This document shows, piece after piece, positions 33,409 through 40,999 of a DNA stretch of 47,063 nt (its first letter is position 1; every line of letters starts with the position of its first letter). Made by a program: the position numbers and the translations under genes. The notes below the pieces were generated by a model. The model made no database searches and had not been told where the DNA came from. It saw only the letters and a list, made by a program, of their open reading frames with translations. The stretch is from an uncultured Candidatus Melainabacteria bacterium (lineage in GTDB: Bacteria > Cyanobacteriota > Vampirovibrionia > Gastranaerophilales > Gastranaerophilaceae), in the NCBI GenBank assembly GCA_934757155.1, contig CAKVLI010000012.1, forward strand, positions 1-47,063, in the 5' to 3' direction.

Positions 33409-33959
33409 ATTTTTTCTCCTTCGTATAAATAAAATAATGCAGCAAGAGTTTGTCCGGTCAAGATATAACCTTTGCTTTCCATGTCTCGTAACCATTTATG
33501 CACATCCACAATTTTTATCCAAACTCTATCCACGATGACACCGCCGTCAGCCACAGGTGTTTTAACGGTGTTTTTATCCTTTACGTAAGCAATAGCAATG
33601 GTTACCATTTCTGAAACACAGCCTGGGGAGCTCGCAATATTTCGGGATTTTATCTCAATTTTGTCAGCAACAAGCCCTGCTTCTTCCAGCAGTTCGGCTT
33701 TTATCGCATCTATTGAACTTTCGCCCAGTCTTTCATCTCCAACCAGTCCTGCAGGAATTGCAATAGAATATTGCCCTCTACCTTCTGCTTTCATAGGGGG
33801 ACGCTCTTCAATCAAAAATAGAATTTCATCACCTGCGACAGGTAAAATTACCACGACATCACTTGCATTTGGTCTGTGAGCATAAACCCAAGGTTTGCCG
33901 CTTTTTGACGGTGTGCTTTTTAATTGTAAAAACTTTGTATCGTATAATACTTTGCTCAT
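33405..33959 (-). CDS. Nudix hydrolase, ADP-ribose pyrophosphatase type
   Basis: A 184-residue Nudix protein, likely acting on ADP-sugars or similar. The Nudix box runs from Gly74 to Leu96 and ends AELLEEAGL. The three catalytic Glu residues (89, 92 and 93) are present, with Glu80 in its place. The Arg that normally precedes the first of them is Ala88, which is unusual. The N-terminal sheet and PAGLVGDE match the ADP-ribose pyrophosphatase branch. It starts 4 nt after the histidine kinase gene and overlaps aroH by an ATGA. Confidence 0.9.
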   Translation of the reverse strand: MSKVLYDTKFLQLKSTPSKSGKPWVYAHRPNASDVVVILPVAGDEILFLIEERPPMKAEGRGQYSIAIPAGLVGDERLGESSIDAIKAELLEEAGLVADKIEIKSRNIASSPGCVSEMVTIAIAYVKDKNTVKTPVADGGVIVDRVWIKIVDVHKWLRDMESKGYILTGQTLAALFYLYEGEKI

Positions 33960-33963
33960 AATT

Positions 33964-35280
33964 CTAAACAGGAAGTTTTAAACAAAACTCCGTATAAACT
34001 CCTTCTTCACTTTCAACATTCAAATCTCCGTTATGCGCTTTCAAAATCTGTAAAGCCAAATACAAGCCTAAGCCGGTCCCAATTTTGCGGAATTTTTTAG
34101 CCGCAGAATAATATTTATTAAAAATTTTATTAATATCTTCTTTTGAAATTCCCGCACCATGGTCTTTAACCTTAATTGTTACGTAGTTAGGAATTTCACC
34201 AATTGAAATATCAATAGGTGACTGCGGTTCACCATACGAGATGGCGTTTTGGATAAGGTTTTTGATAACTCTTTTTAACTGAAATCTGTCCGCAAAAACC
34301 CTAATGTCTCTATCCAAAATAAAATTAATCTTATTCTTAGTTTTTGCCGCTATCGGCGTCATTTCTTCAATAATTTCTTCTATAAATGACTTTAACATAA
34401 TATTTTCTTTATAAAGAGTGATTTTACCGCCTTTAATTTTGTAGGTTTCAAGTACAATTTGTACAAGGTCTAGAAGCTCTTTATTGGATGTCTGCATATT
34501 TTTCAGAGCAAGTCTTTGTTTATCGCTAATTTTACCAAAACTTTCGCCCAAAAAGAGTTCTATCATATTGGTTTCAGCAATAATAGGAACTTTCAAATCG
34601 TGAGTAAGAGTTGCGACAAAATCCTCTTTTACGGTTTCCAATTCCTTTTGGTCAGTAATATCTTTTATAATAACAACATATCTTTGTTTATGCTCGTCTA
34701 ACTTTAATTCAACTGAACTTGCGACAAAATTAGAAACTTTGTTCCCTAATATAACAACTTCGTCATTATTCAATGCTTGCACAGGTTTGCTAAGAGGAAT
34801 TTTTACAAATTCATTGAGATTGCGTCCGACAAGATTTTTGCCGTCAACCCCAAACCATTCCGCAATTTTTGCTGTAGCTCTATAAATAGTTCCGTCAGAG
34901 TCTGCCGCAAGTAAACCGTCGGAGAGGGAATTGATAACTGCTTCCAAAAACTTATTCTGCCTTGTTAAATCATTTTGATACTCAACAACCATTGTTTCAC
35001 GGTCATGTAAACTCTCAATCATTCTGTTTAAGCTATCTGTAAGGTTTTCAATATCAGGAAAATCCATTTTGTTAATCTTTTTAGAAAGGTTTCCGTAACG
35101 AATCGAGTTAACTGTTTTTGTAACATCTTCCAAATAATCGTTCAATTTGTTCCACTTCTTTTTAGAACTTCGCACAAAAATAAAAAGTGAAGACAAAACT
35201 ATAAGAATAAAAAGGTTCAAAATCGTCATTATGATTGCAGAATACTCGTTGCACACAATATCTAAAATTTTGGATGGCAT
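33964..35280 (-). CDS. membrane histidine kinase with HAMP-like, PAS and kinase domains
   Basis: A 438-residue sensor kinase. One membrane helix spans about 15-37 with almost no outer domain, so it probably senses inside the cell or in the membrane. A HAMP-like linker (about 45-100) leads to a PAS domain (about 105-210). The H-box is FVATLTHDLKVP with His227. The ATP-binding domain has the N-box RVIKNLIQNAISYG, KDHGAGIS near 372 and GTGLGLYLALQIL near 401. It heads the operon kinase, Nudix, aroH, receiver. An AGGA ribosome site and a TATAAT box lie upstream. Confidence 0.94.
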   Translation of the reverse strand: MPSKILDIVCNEYSAIIMTILNLFILIVLSSLFIFVRSSKKKWNKLNDYLEDVTKTVNSIRYGNLSKKINKMDFPDIENLTDSLNRMIESLHDRETMVVEYQNDLTRQNKFLEAVINSLSDGLLAADSDGTIYRATAKIAEWFGVDGKNLVGRNLNEFVKIPLSKPVQALNNDEVVILGNKVSNFVASSVELKLDEHKQRYVVIIKDITDQKELETVKEDFVATLTHDLKVPIIAETNMIELFLGESFGKISDKQRLALKNMQTSNKELLDLVQIVLETYKIKGGKITLYKENIMLKSFIEEIIEEMTPIAAKTKNKINFILDRDIRVFADRFQLKRVIKNLIQNAISYGEPQSPIDISIGEIPNYVTIKVKDHGAGISKEDINKIFNKYYSAAKKFRKIGTGLGLYLALQILKAHNGDLNVESEEGVYTEFCLKLPV

Positions 35281-35307
35281 GGCTTGTGGTCCTATTTTAA
35301 ATTTTCA

Positions 35308-35323
35308 TGGTATAATTATAGCA
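35308..35323. promoter_or_regulatory. overlapping divergent extended -10 promoters
   Basis: On the plus strand TGGTATAAT has TATAAT at 35311-35316 with a predicted start near 35323, 22 nt before the FliO-like ATG. On the minus strand TGCTATAAT has TATAAT at 35320-35315 with a start near 35308, 28 nt before the kinase ATG. Both are perfect extended -10 boxes and they overlap by two bases. One polymerase should exclude the other. Confidence 0.7.
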
Positions 35324-35344
35324 GAAATCAGGGTAGTTATAAAT

Positions 35345-36142
35345 ATGAATAAGATTATAGGATATTTTACGGGAGTTTTCTGTATGCTCAATGCATCAGC
35401 ATGTTGGGCTGTGGATAAATTTGACGTGCTTCCTGATTTGCCGGATCCGCTTGCGTATGCAGTTCAACCGGCTGCAGCATCAACCGTTTCAGGTGCAGGT
35501 AATACTTCTTCTATTCTGGGCGGTGCGCAATCTGTAGGCGGAGAACCAAATATTATATCTGTTGTTCTTTCTCTGGCTTTTGTTGTTTTGTTAATATATC
35601 TTACAGGGATTTTATACGCAAAGCTTAACAGAGTCGGTTTTAATACCCTTAAACGTCAGCAGGGAGATTTTGCAAAATCTCATGTTTCCGTTATTTCAAC
35701 TACCCAGCTCGGAAACAACAAGACTTTGCATGTAGTCGAACTTGACGGCAAGAGAATGTTAATCGGTGCATCTCAAGGCGCAATACAACTTATCAAGGAT
35801 TTGGGTTCATCCGAAGAGGGTGATTTCGACGGAGAGTATTCAAAAATTGAAATTCCGAATATTAAGATTCCAAAAATTGAGATACCTAAAATAGAAATCC
35901 CTTCAATCGGTTTTTCAAAAATGGTCACAAAATCTCATAAAAAGTTGGAGGAAGAAATGCAAAACGAACCGGATGAAACTTCCTTTACAGAAGAAGTAAA
36001 TATGGAAGAAGAAAGACCGGAAGACGTTATAGATTCATTATTTACACAGCAAAACAGCGTACCGGAAGAGCCGGAAGATAAAACTTCAAACGAACATATG
36101 GTTGATCCAGATGACTTTGCTTTGTATAAAAAATATTTGTAG
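35345..36142 (+). CDS. FliO-like membrane protein with acidic tail
   Basis: A 265-residue protein. A signal-like start (IIGYFTGVFCMLNASACWA) precedes a membrane helix near 72-95 (ISVVLSLAFVVLLIYLTGIL). After it comes VSVISTTQLGNNKTLHVVELDGKRMLIGASQGAIQLIKDL, here quoted in parts: the motifs TTQLGNNKTLHVVELDGKR and LIGASQGAIQLI match the FliO family, which helps assemble the flagellar export gate. A repeat of I-x-I-P units (KIEIPKIEIPSIGF) and a Glu-rich tail follow. No other flagellar gene is near, so it may serve another export or surface system. Start at 35345 has AGGG upstream. Confidence 0.72.
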   Translation: MNKIIGYFTGVFCMLNASACWAVDKFDVLPDLPDPLAYAVQPAAASTVSGAGNTSSILGGAQSVGGEPNIISVVLSLAFVVLLIYLTGILYAKLNRVGFNTLKRQQGDFAKSHVSVISTTQLGNNKTLHVVELDGKRMLIGASQGAIQLIKDLGSSEEGDFDGEYSKIEIPNIKIPKIEIPKIEIPSIGFSKMVTKSHKKLEEEMQNEPDETSFTEEVNMEEERPEDVIDSLFTQQNSVPEEPEDKTSNEHMVDPDDFALYKKYL

Positions 36143-36157
36143 TATATGGGAGAGAAA

Positions 36158-37024
36158 ATGTCTAAGTGTGTAAAAATTGCTGACAAAATTGTCGGGGATG
36201 GTTATCCTTGCTTTATTATTGCAGAAATCGGGATTAATCATAACGGCTCCGTTAATTTTGCAAAAAAAATGATTGATATAGCTATTACAACCGGTTGCGA
36301 TGCAGTTAAGTTCCAAAAACGAACGGTTGATATTGTTTATACAAAGGAAGAACTTGCAAAAGAGCGCAAAAGTGTTTTTGGCAATACAAACGGTGATTTG
36401 AAACGCGGTCTTGAGTTTGGCTATGATGAGTACAAAGAAATTGATGGGTATTGCAAAGAAAAAGGCATAATTTGGTTCGCATCCTGTTGGGACGAAGGCT
36501 CTGTTGATTTTATGGAGAAATTTGACATTCCTTGCTACAAAATAGCGTCAGCTTCATTAACTGATGACAATTTGCTAAAATATACAAAATCCAAAGGCAA
36601 ACCAATTCTGCTCTCAACCGGCATGAGTAGTATGGAAGAAATTCGTCATGCGGTTTCGATTTTAGGCGAAGATAATTTGATTATTTATCATTGCACATCA
36701 ACTTATCCTTCCAACGCTGAGGAGATGAATTTGAGAGTTATTGAAACCTTCAAAAAAGAATTTGATTGTCCGATAGGATATTCCGGTCACGAAAGAGGAG
36801 TAACTCCTTCCGTTTTGGCTGTAGCTTTGGGTGCAAATTCTGTTGAAAGACATATTACGCTTGATAGAACGAATTGGGGTTCAGATCAGGCTGCGAGCCT
36901 TGAAATGGCAGGTCTCTATCATATGGTGCGTGATATAAGACAAACCCCCGTACTTTTAGGCGACGGCAAAAAGATTGTTTACCCGAGAGAACTCCCTATT
37001 ATTGAAAAGCTGAGAAGGGTATAA
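36158..37024 (+). CDS. NeuB-family sialic-acid-type synthase lacking the SAF domain
   Basis: A 288-residue enzyme of the NeuB family, which condenses PEP with a hexosamine or hexose to give a nonulosonic acid. The barrel motifs are IIAEIGINHNGS, AVKFQKRTVD, YKIASASLTD, LLSTGMSS, CTSTYPS, GYSGHERG and VERHITLDR. Family enzymes are usually near 340 residues because of a C-terminal SAF (antifreeze-like) domain; this one stops soon after the barrel. The start at 36158 follows GGGAGAG. It lies 15 nt after the FliO-like gene and 5 nt before a KdsC-like phosphatase, a pairing like the Bacteroides KDN-9-phosphate synthase and phosphatase. Confidence 0.9.
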   Translation: MSKCVKIADKIVGDGYPCFIIAEIGINHNGSVNFAKKMIDIAITTGCDAVKFQKRTVDIVYTKEELAKERKSVFGNTNGDLKRGLEFGYDEYKEIDGYCKEKGIIWFASCWDEGSVDFMEKFDIPCYKIASASLTDDNLLKYTKSKGKPILLSTGMSSMEEIRHAVSILGEDNLIIYHCTSTYPSNAEEMNLRVIETFKKEFDCPIGYSGHERGVTPSVLAVALGANSVERHITLDRTNWGSDQAASLEMAGLYHMVRDIRQTPVLLGDGKKIVYPRELPIIEKLRRV

Positions 37025-37029
37025 GTGTA

Positions 37030-37506
37030 ATGCTGAAATTTCCTAAAACAATAAAAATGGTTATAACTGATTTTGACGGAATTGTGACGGATAATTGCGT
37101 TTACATTGCCGCAAATGGTGATATGTCACGCAAACTCAATTTCAAAGATGTTATGGCGTTTTCTCTTTTGAGAAAAAACGGGTATAAAATCGGTATAATT
37201 TCCGGCGAAACAAATTCTGCGATTGAAATTTTGGCTAAAAAATTCCAAATAGAAGAAGTGCATCAAGGTATAAGACAAAAACTTGAAGTGTTGAATGCTA
37301 TTATAGAAAAATACAATTTGAACGAGGATGAATACGTCTATATTGGCGATGACGTCAATGATTACGACTCTTTATGTAAAGCAAAATATGCAGTAACTGT
37401 CCCGACTGCCGTTAAAAAAGTCAGAGAAATTGAAGGCATTCAAATAACCGACACCCCGAGCGGTGACGGAGCTTTCAGAGAAGTTGTTGATGCTATAATC
37501 GGCTAA
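37030..37506 (+). CDS. KdsC-like HAD phosphatase
   Basis: A 158-residue HAD phosphatase of the KdsC / KDN-9-phosphate phosphatase type, which works as a tetramer without a cap domain. The nucleophile and acid are Asp14 and Asp16 in ITDFDGIVTD. The later motifs are IISGETNSAI, the Lys in RQKLEVL, and YIGDDVNDYDSL. It probably dephosphorylates the product of the NeuB-like enzyme just before it. The cytidylyltransferase that would activate the sugar is not in the window. The stop overlaps that of tsaD by 4 nt. Confidence 0.9.
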   Translation: MLKFPKTIKMVITDFDGIVTDNCVYIAANGDMSRKLNFKDVMAFSLLRKNGYKIGIISGETNSAIEILAKKFQIEEVHQGIRQKLEVLNAIIEKYNLNEDEYVYIGDDVNDYDSLCKAKYAVTVPTAVKKVREIEGIQITDTPSGDGAFREVVDAIIG

Positions 37507-38531
37507 GCTCTTGAAAATACTTCGACATCAATGTTATCAAATGTTTTATCAAAGAAAAATGCTGCGCTTGCAACCATAGACGCGTTATCAGTACAATATT
37601 TCATCTGTGGTGCATAAACATCGTACCCTTTGTCTTTGAGAGCAAATATTTTTCTTCTGATTTCCGAGTTTGCCGCAACACCGCCTGCGAGAACAATTTG
37701 CTTGTAACCTCTTACTTCTGCTGCGTGCAAAACTTTTTTCACAAGGGTTTCTGAAACACATTCCTGAAAGCTTGCACAGATGTCTTTGACCGGAAGTTCT
37801 TTTCCGTCAAAGCTTTTAACTAATCTTAAAGTTGCTGTTTTGAGTCCGCTAAAGCTAAAATCATATTCCCCGACTTTTGCTTCCGGTAGTTTAAATGCGT
37901 GTGGATTACCTTCCTGTGCCATTTTATCAAGCTTAGGTCCTCCGGGGTATGGAAGCCCGATTAATCTGGCAACTTTGTCATAAGCTTCTCCGACTGCATC
38001 ATCAATCGTTTCGCCAATAATTTCCTGCTCAGAATATGATTTGACGTCAATAATCTGAGTATGACCTCCACTTACCAATAGCGCGATAAACGGCGGCTCA
38101 AGCTGTGTGTCAATAAAGTTTGCGGCAATATGTGCATTCAAGTGGTTTATCCCAATGAATGGTTTGTCATAAGCTAAAGCTAATGATTTAGCCGCATTCA
38201 AACCGACCAAGAGACAACCTACAAGCCCAGGACCAACAGTACCGGCAAAAGCAGTTATCTCTTCCGGCTTAATGTTTGCTTGCTTAAAAGCTTCGTCAAC
38301 GACTACGTTAACAGCCTCTAAATGTTCTCTTGCCGCGATTTCCGGAATAACACCGCCGTAAGCCTCATGAATTTTTATTTGAGAGGCTACGACATTTGCA
38401 AGTACTTCTCGTCCGCCTCTAACAATAGCACAGGCTGTTTCGTCACAGCTGGATTCCAACGCCATTATGATTGAATTTTTATCGATTGTAACAGGTTTGT
38501 TACTGAATAATGTATTTTTAAGCTTGTTCAT
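37503..38531 (-). CDS. tsaD: tRNA N6-threonylcarbamoyladenosine transferase
   Basis: TsaD moves the threonylcarbamoyl group onto A37 of tRNAs that read ANN codons, working with TsaB, TsaE and TsaC. The 342-residue form carries ALESSCDETACAIV, HEAYGGVIPEIAAREH, the metal-binding HLNAHIAA, LLVSGGHTQI, FSFSGLKTA and LAGGVAANSEIR. The start at 38531 fits the family and the promoter. A reading frame going 41 codons further upstream overlaps a full promoter and is not coding. There is no ribosome site, and the predicted transcript starts on the ATG. Confidence 0.96.
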   Translation of the reverse strand: MNKLKNTLFSNKPVTIDKNSIIMALESSCDETACAIVRGGREVLANVVASQIKIHEAYGGVIPEIAAREHLEAVNVVVDEAFKQANIKPEEITAFAGTVGPGLVGCLLVGLNAAKSLALAYDKPFIGINHLNAHIAANFIDTQLEPPFIALLVSGGHTQIIDVKSYSEQEIIGETIDDAVGEAYDKVARLIGLPYPGGPKLDKMAQEGNPHAFKLPEAKVGEYDFSFSGLKTATLRLVKSFDGKELPVKDICASFQECVSETLVKKVLHAAEVRGYKQIVLAGGVAANSEIRRKIFALKDKGYDVYAPQMKYCTDNASMVASAAFFFDKTFDNIDVEVFSRA

Positions 38532-38537
38532 AGTAGC

Positions 38538-38566
38538 ATTATAGTACGACAACATACGAGTGGCAA
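38538..38566 (-). promoter_or_regulatory. near-consensus promoter giving leaderless tsaD
   Basis: On the minus strand TTGCCA (38566-38561), a 17-bp spacer and TATAAT (38543-38538) form a near-perfect sigma-70 promoter. Six bases follow the -10, so +1 falls on 38531, the A of the tsaD ATG. Confidence 0.78.
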
Positions 38567-38600
38567 CAGGGGCAGGGGTAAATATAAAAACTTCTGGTAT

Positions 38601-38714
38601 CACCCGCCCAAAGGATAAATTCAAGGGTTGTGAATAACTCGTAATTCGTTCCAAAGGGTGACTTGGAAGAACATAAACAACTTAGTAGTCAAATGGAATG
38701 TCACCCGCCAAAAG
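38601..38714. repeat. inverted and direct CACCCGCC elements between tsaD and obg
   Basis: CACCCGCC followed by an A-rich AAAGG stretch occurs at 38601-38614 and 38702-38714. GGGTGAC at 38656-38662 is the inverse of GTCACCC at 38700-38706, and these can form a stem just before obg. The second element overlaps the obg ribosome-site region. It may control obg expression, but no regulator is known. Confidence 0.45.
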
Positions 38715-38724
38715 GTTGTAAAAA

Positions 38725-40023
38725 ATGAAATTTCTTGATAAAGCAAAAATAAGAGTAGTGTCAGGTCATGGCGGAAACGGCATGGTAGCTTGGCGACGTG
38801 AAAAATATGTAGACAAAGGCGGTCCTGCAGGTGGTGACGGCGGTCGCGGCGGTGATATTTATTTTGTGGCTGACGAGAATATGTCTACTCTTTTGGACTT
38901 TAAGATAAAATCTGTTTATAAAGCACCTTCCGGTGAAAATGGCGGGATTAAAGGTATGCACGGAGCTTGTGCTAAGGATATGTTCATTAGAGTTCCTTTG
39001 GGTACTTTGGTTCGGGATTCTAAGACAGGTAAAGTAATTGCTGATATAACCGAACCTGAGCAAAAGGTATTGGTTGCAAAAGGCGGAAGAGGCGGAAGAG
39101 GAAACGCGCGTTTTGCTACAGCACAGAAACGAGCTCCGCAGTTCTGCGAACCCGGCGAACCGGGGATTGAAAGAGTTTTAGAACTGGAATTGAAATTAAT
39201 TGCGGATATCGGGCTTTTGGGCATGCCAAATGCGGGCAAATCAACGTTTATCAGCTCTGTAAGTTCTGCAAAACCGAAGATTGCGGATTATCCGTTTACA
39301 ACTCTTGTGCCGAACTTGGGTGTTGTAAAGAAACCTGACGGCGGGACATATGTTATTGCTGATATTCCGGGGTTGATTGAGGGCGCATCTGCGGGTGCAG
39401 GTTTGGGACACGAATTTTTGCGCCACGTGGAAAGATGCAGATTCTTGATTCATATTGTGGATTTGACCTCTGAAAACCCAGTGAAGAATTACGAAATCAT
39501 CAACGAGGAACTCAGAAAACATTCAGAAGGACTTGCAAATCTGTATCAAATTTTGGTTTTGAACAAAATTGATGCGATTAATGAAGAGACTTTAGATAAC
39601 TATAAAAAAGAGTTTGGCAAATATTCTAAGGATGTTTTTGCAATTTCTGCGGTTACAAAACAGGGCTTGGACGAGCTGCTTTATTTTGTGGCACAGAAAG
39701 TGGATGAAATTCCGAAACCTGTTTCTGATATTGATATTGAAGAAGACTTGGCTGCTTATGATAATGATGACAGCAGTTTTGAGGTTATAAAAGTTGCTAA
39801 GGATGCGTATGTAATTTCAGGCGGTAAAATCAACCGTTTGGCAAAGGTAACTGATGCGAGAAATACCGAGCAGGTTGTAAGACTCCAAAATATTATGAAA
39901 AGTATGGGTGTGTTTGATGTTCTGCATAAACACGGGCTTAAAAACGGGGATACGGTTATCCTCGGTCATTTGGAACTCGGCTATTATGATGATGAAATCT
40001 GGGGTGAAGGCAGTAAGGTTTAG
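38725..40023 (+). CDS. obgE: GTPase Obg
   Basis: An essential GTPase linked to 50S ribosome assembly and stress signalling. The 432 residues show the glycine-rich Obg domain (1-159; for example GGPAGGDGGRGG), the G domain with G1 GMPNAGKS at 166-173, G3 DIPG at 213-216 and NKID near 285, and a C-terminal OCT domain from about 350. The ribosome site is AAAAGG about nine bases before the ATG. It heads a plus-strand run of genes to 42142. Confidence 0.97.
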   Translation: MKFLDKAKIRVVSGHGGNGMVAWRREKYVDKGGPAGGDGGRGGDIYFVADENMSTLLDFKIKSVYKAPSGENGGIKGMHGACAKDMFIRVPLGTLVRDSKTGKVIADITEPEQKVLVAKGGRGGRGNARFATAQKRAPQFCEPGEPGIERVLELELKLIADIGLLGMPNAGKSTFISSVSSAKPKIADYPFTTLVPNLGVVKKPDGGTYVIADIPGLIEGASAGAGLGHEFLRHVERCRFLIHIVDLTSENPVKNYEIINEELRKHSEGLANLYQILVLNKIDAINEETLDNYKKEFGKYSKDVFAISAVTKQGLDELLYFVAQKVDEIPKPVSDIDIEEDLAAYDNDDSSFEVIKVAKDAYVISGGKINRLAKVTDARNTEQVVRLQNIMKSMGVFDVLHKHGLKNGDTVILGHLELGYYDDEIWGEGSKV

Positions 40024-40052
40024 TTTTATATAAGTACATAAAGGAGTAGGAT

Positions 40053-40571
40053 ATGAAAGTATCGTTGAAGACATTTTTACCAATGAGTGTGGCGGGTGCA
40101 ATGTCACTAACATCTTGTTTTTCTGTTAATGATGCAATAGATGTATATTGCAAACATAACAACAAAACAGCAAATGAATACTACGAGTTATATAATTTGC
40201 CTAATAGTGTTGTTAAAACATCAAAACTGGATTCCCTTGCATATCGTGATATTTTCAATACGACCCAATTGGCGAATGATTCAAGCGCAGTTGCAGACTT
40301 CAACAAAATCGCCGCAGAGTACAGAGCGCCTAAAAATGCGGTGGGTTCAAGACCGGTGAAAGAGTTCCAAAGACAAAAAGCTATAGATGTTGGTATGACA
40401 TTAAACGAATACAGAGAACTGGATTCATTTAAGAGACCACAAGTAAGACAACATTTATTGGATAAGTATGGATACAAAAAATTCTTTGAAGCCAATGGCA
40501 TTTGGGACGATAGCATAAAAGCTATGTGTGAGAATTATTCCAAAATGTACCATTACTATTTAGATAACTAA
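40053..40571 (+). CDS. putative lipoprotein, 172 residues
   Basis: A hypothetical protein with an N-terminal signal (FLPMSVAGAMSLTSC) ending in LTSC, a fair lipobox with Cys22. The mature part is helical and charged, with two related segments, NKTANEYYELYNLP and DVGMTLNEYRELDSF. No enzyme motif is seen. A strong AAGGAG lies before the ATG. It is 29 nt after obg and 5 nt before tadA, so it shares their transcript. Confidence 0.75.
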   Translation: MKVSLKTFLPMSVAGAMSLTSCFSVNDAIDVYCKHNNKTANEYYELYNLPNSVVKTSKLDSLAYRDIFNTTQLANDSSAVADFNKIAAEYRAPKNAVGSRPVKEFQRQKAIDVGMTLNEYRELDSFKRPQVRQHLLDKYGYKKFFEANGIWDDSIKAMCENYSKMYHYYLDN

Positions 40572-40576
40572 ACGCT

Positions 40577-40999
40577 ATGAAATCAGCAATTGAAGAAGCT
40601 TTAAAATGTAATATTGATGTACCTGTCGGGTGTATAATCAAAAAAGACGGCGAGGTAGTTTCCTCTGCGCATAACAGACGAGAGCTTGATGATGATGTGA
40701 CTGCGCATGCGGAAATCCTTGCGATAAAAGACGCACAGAAGGTTTTGAACACTTCAAGGTTGACTGATTGTGAAATGTATGTGACTTTAGAACCTTGTCC
40801 GATGTGTGCGTGGGCGATTTTGCAATCGGGGATAAAAACTTTGTATTTTGGTTCATACAACCCACAATATGGGGGAATTGAGTCAAAAGTAAATTTGAAA
40901 GAGATTGCTAAATCCAAAATAAAAGTGTATGGTGGTATTGAGGAAGAAGAGTGCGATAAAATCTTGAGGGATTTTTTTGAGAGAATCAGAACAAAATGA
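40577..40999 (+). CDS. tadA: tRNA-specific adenosine deaminase
   Basis: TadA converts A34 to inosine in tRNA-Arg(ACG). The 140 residues carry the zinc site: HAE with His44 and catalytic Glu46, and PCPMC with Cys74 and Cys77. The later residues match the family (YNPQYGGIES). The N-terminus is about 10 residues shorter than in E. coli, but the first helix (AIEEALKCNIDVPVG) is kept. It shares a 4-nt overlap with the next gene. Guanine or cytosine deaminase relatives are less likely given the length and the PCPMC context. Confidence 0.88.
   Translation: MKSAIEEALKCNIDVPVGCIIKKDGEVVSSAHNRRELDDDVTAHAEILAIKDAQKVLNTSRLTDCEMYVTLEPCPMCAWAILQSGIKTLYFGSYNPQYGGIESKVNLKEIAKSKIKVYGGIEEEECDKILRDFFERIRTK

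Noticed and set aside
38532..38654. In-frame 41-codon extension of tsaD with an SFG-like motif (NLSFGRVIP)
   Set aside because: It begins with TTG without a ribosome site, is not homologous to TsaD, and a near-perfect promoter lies inside it.
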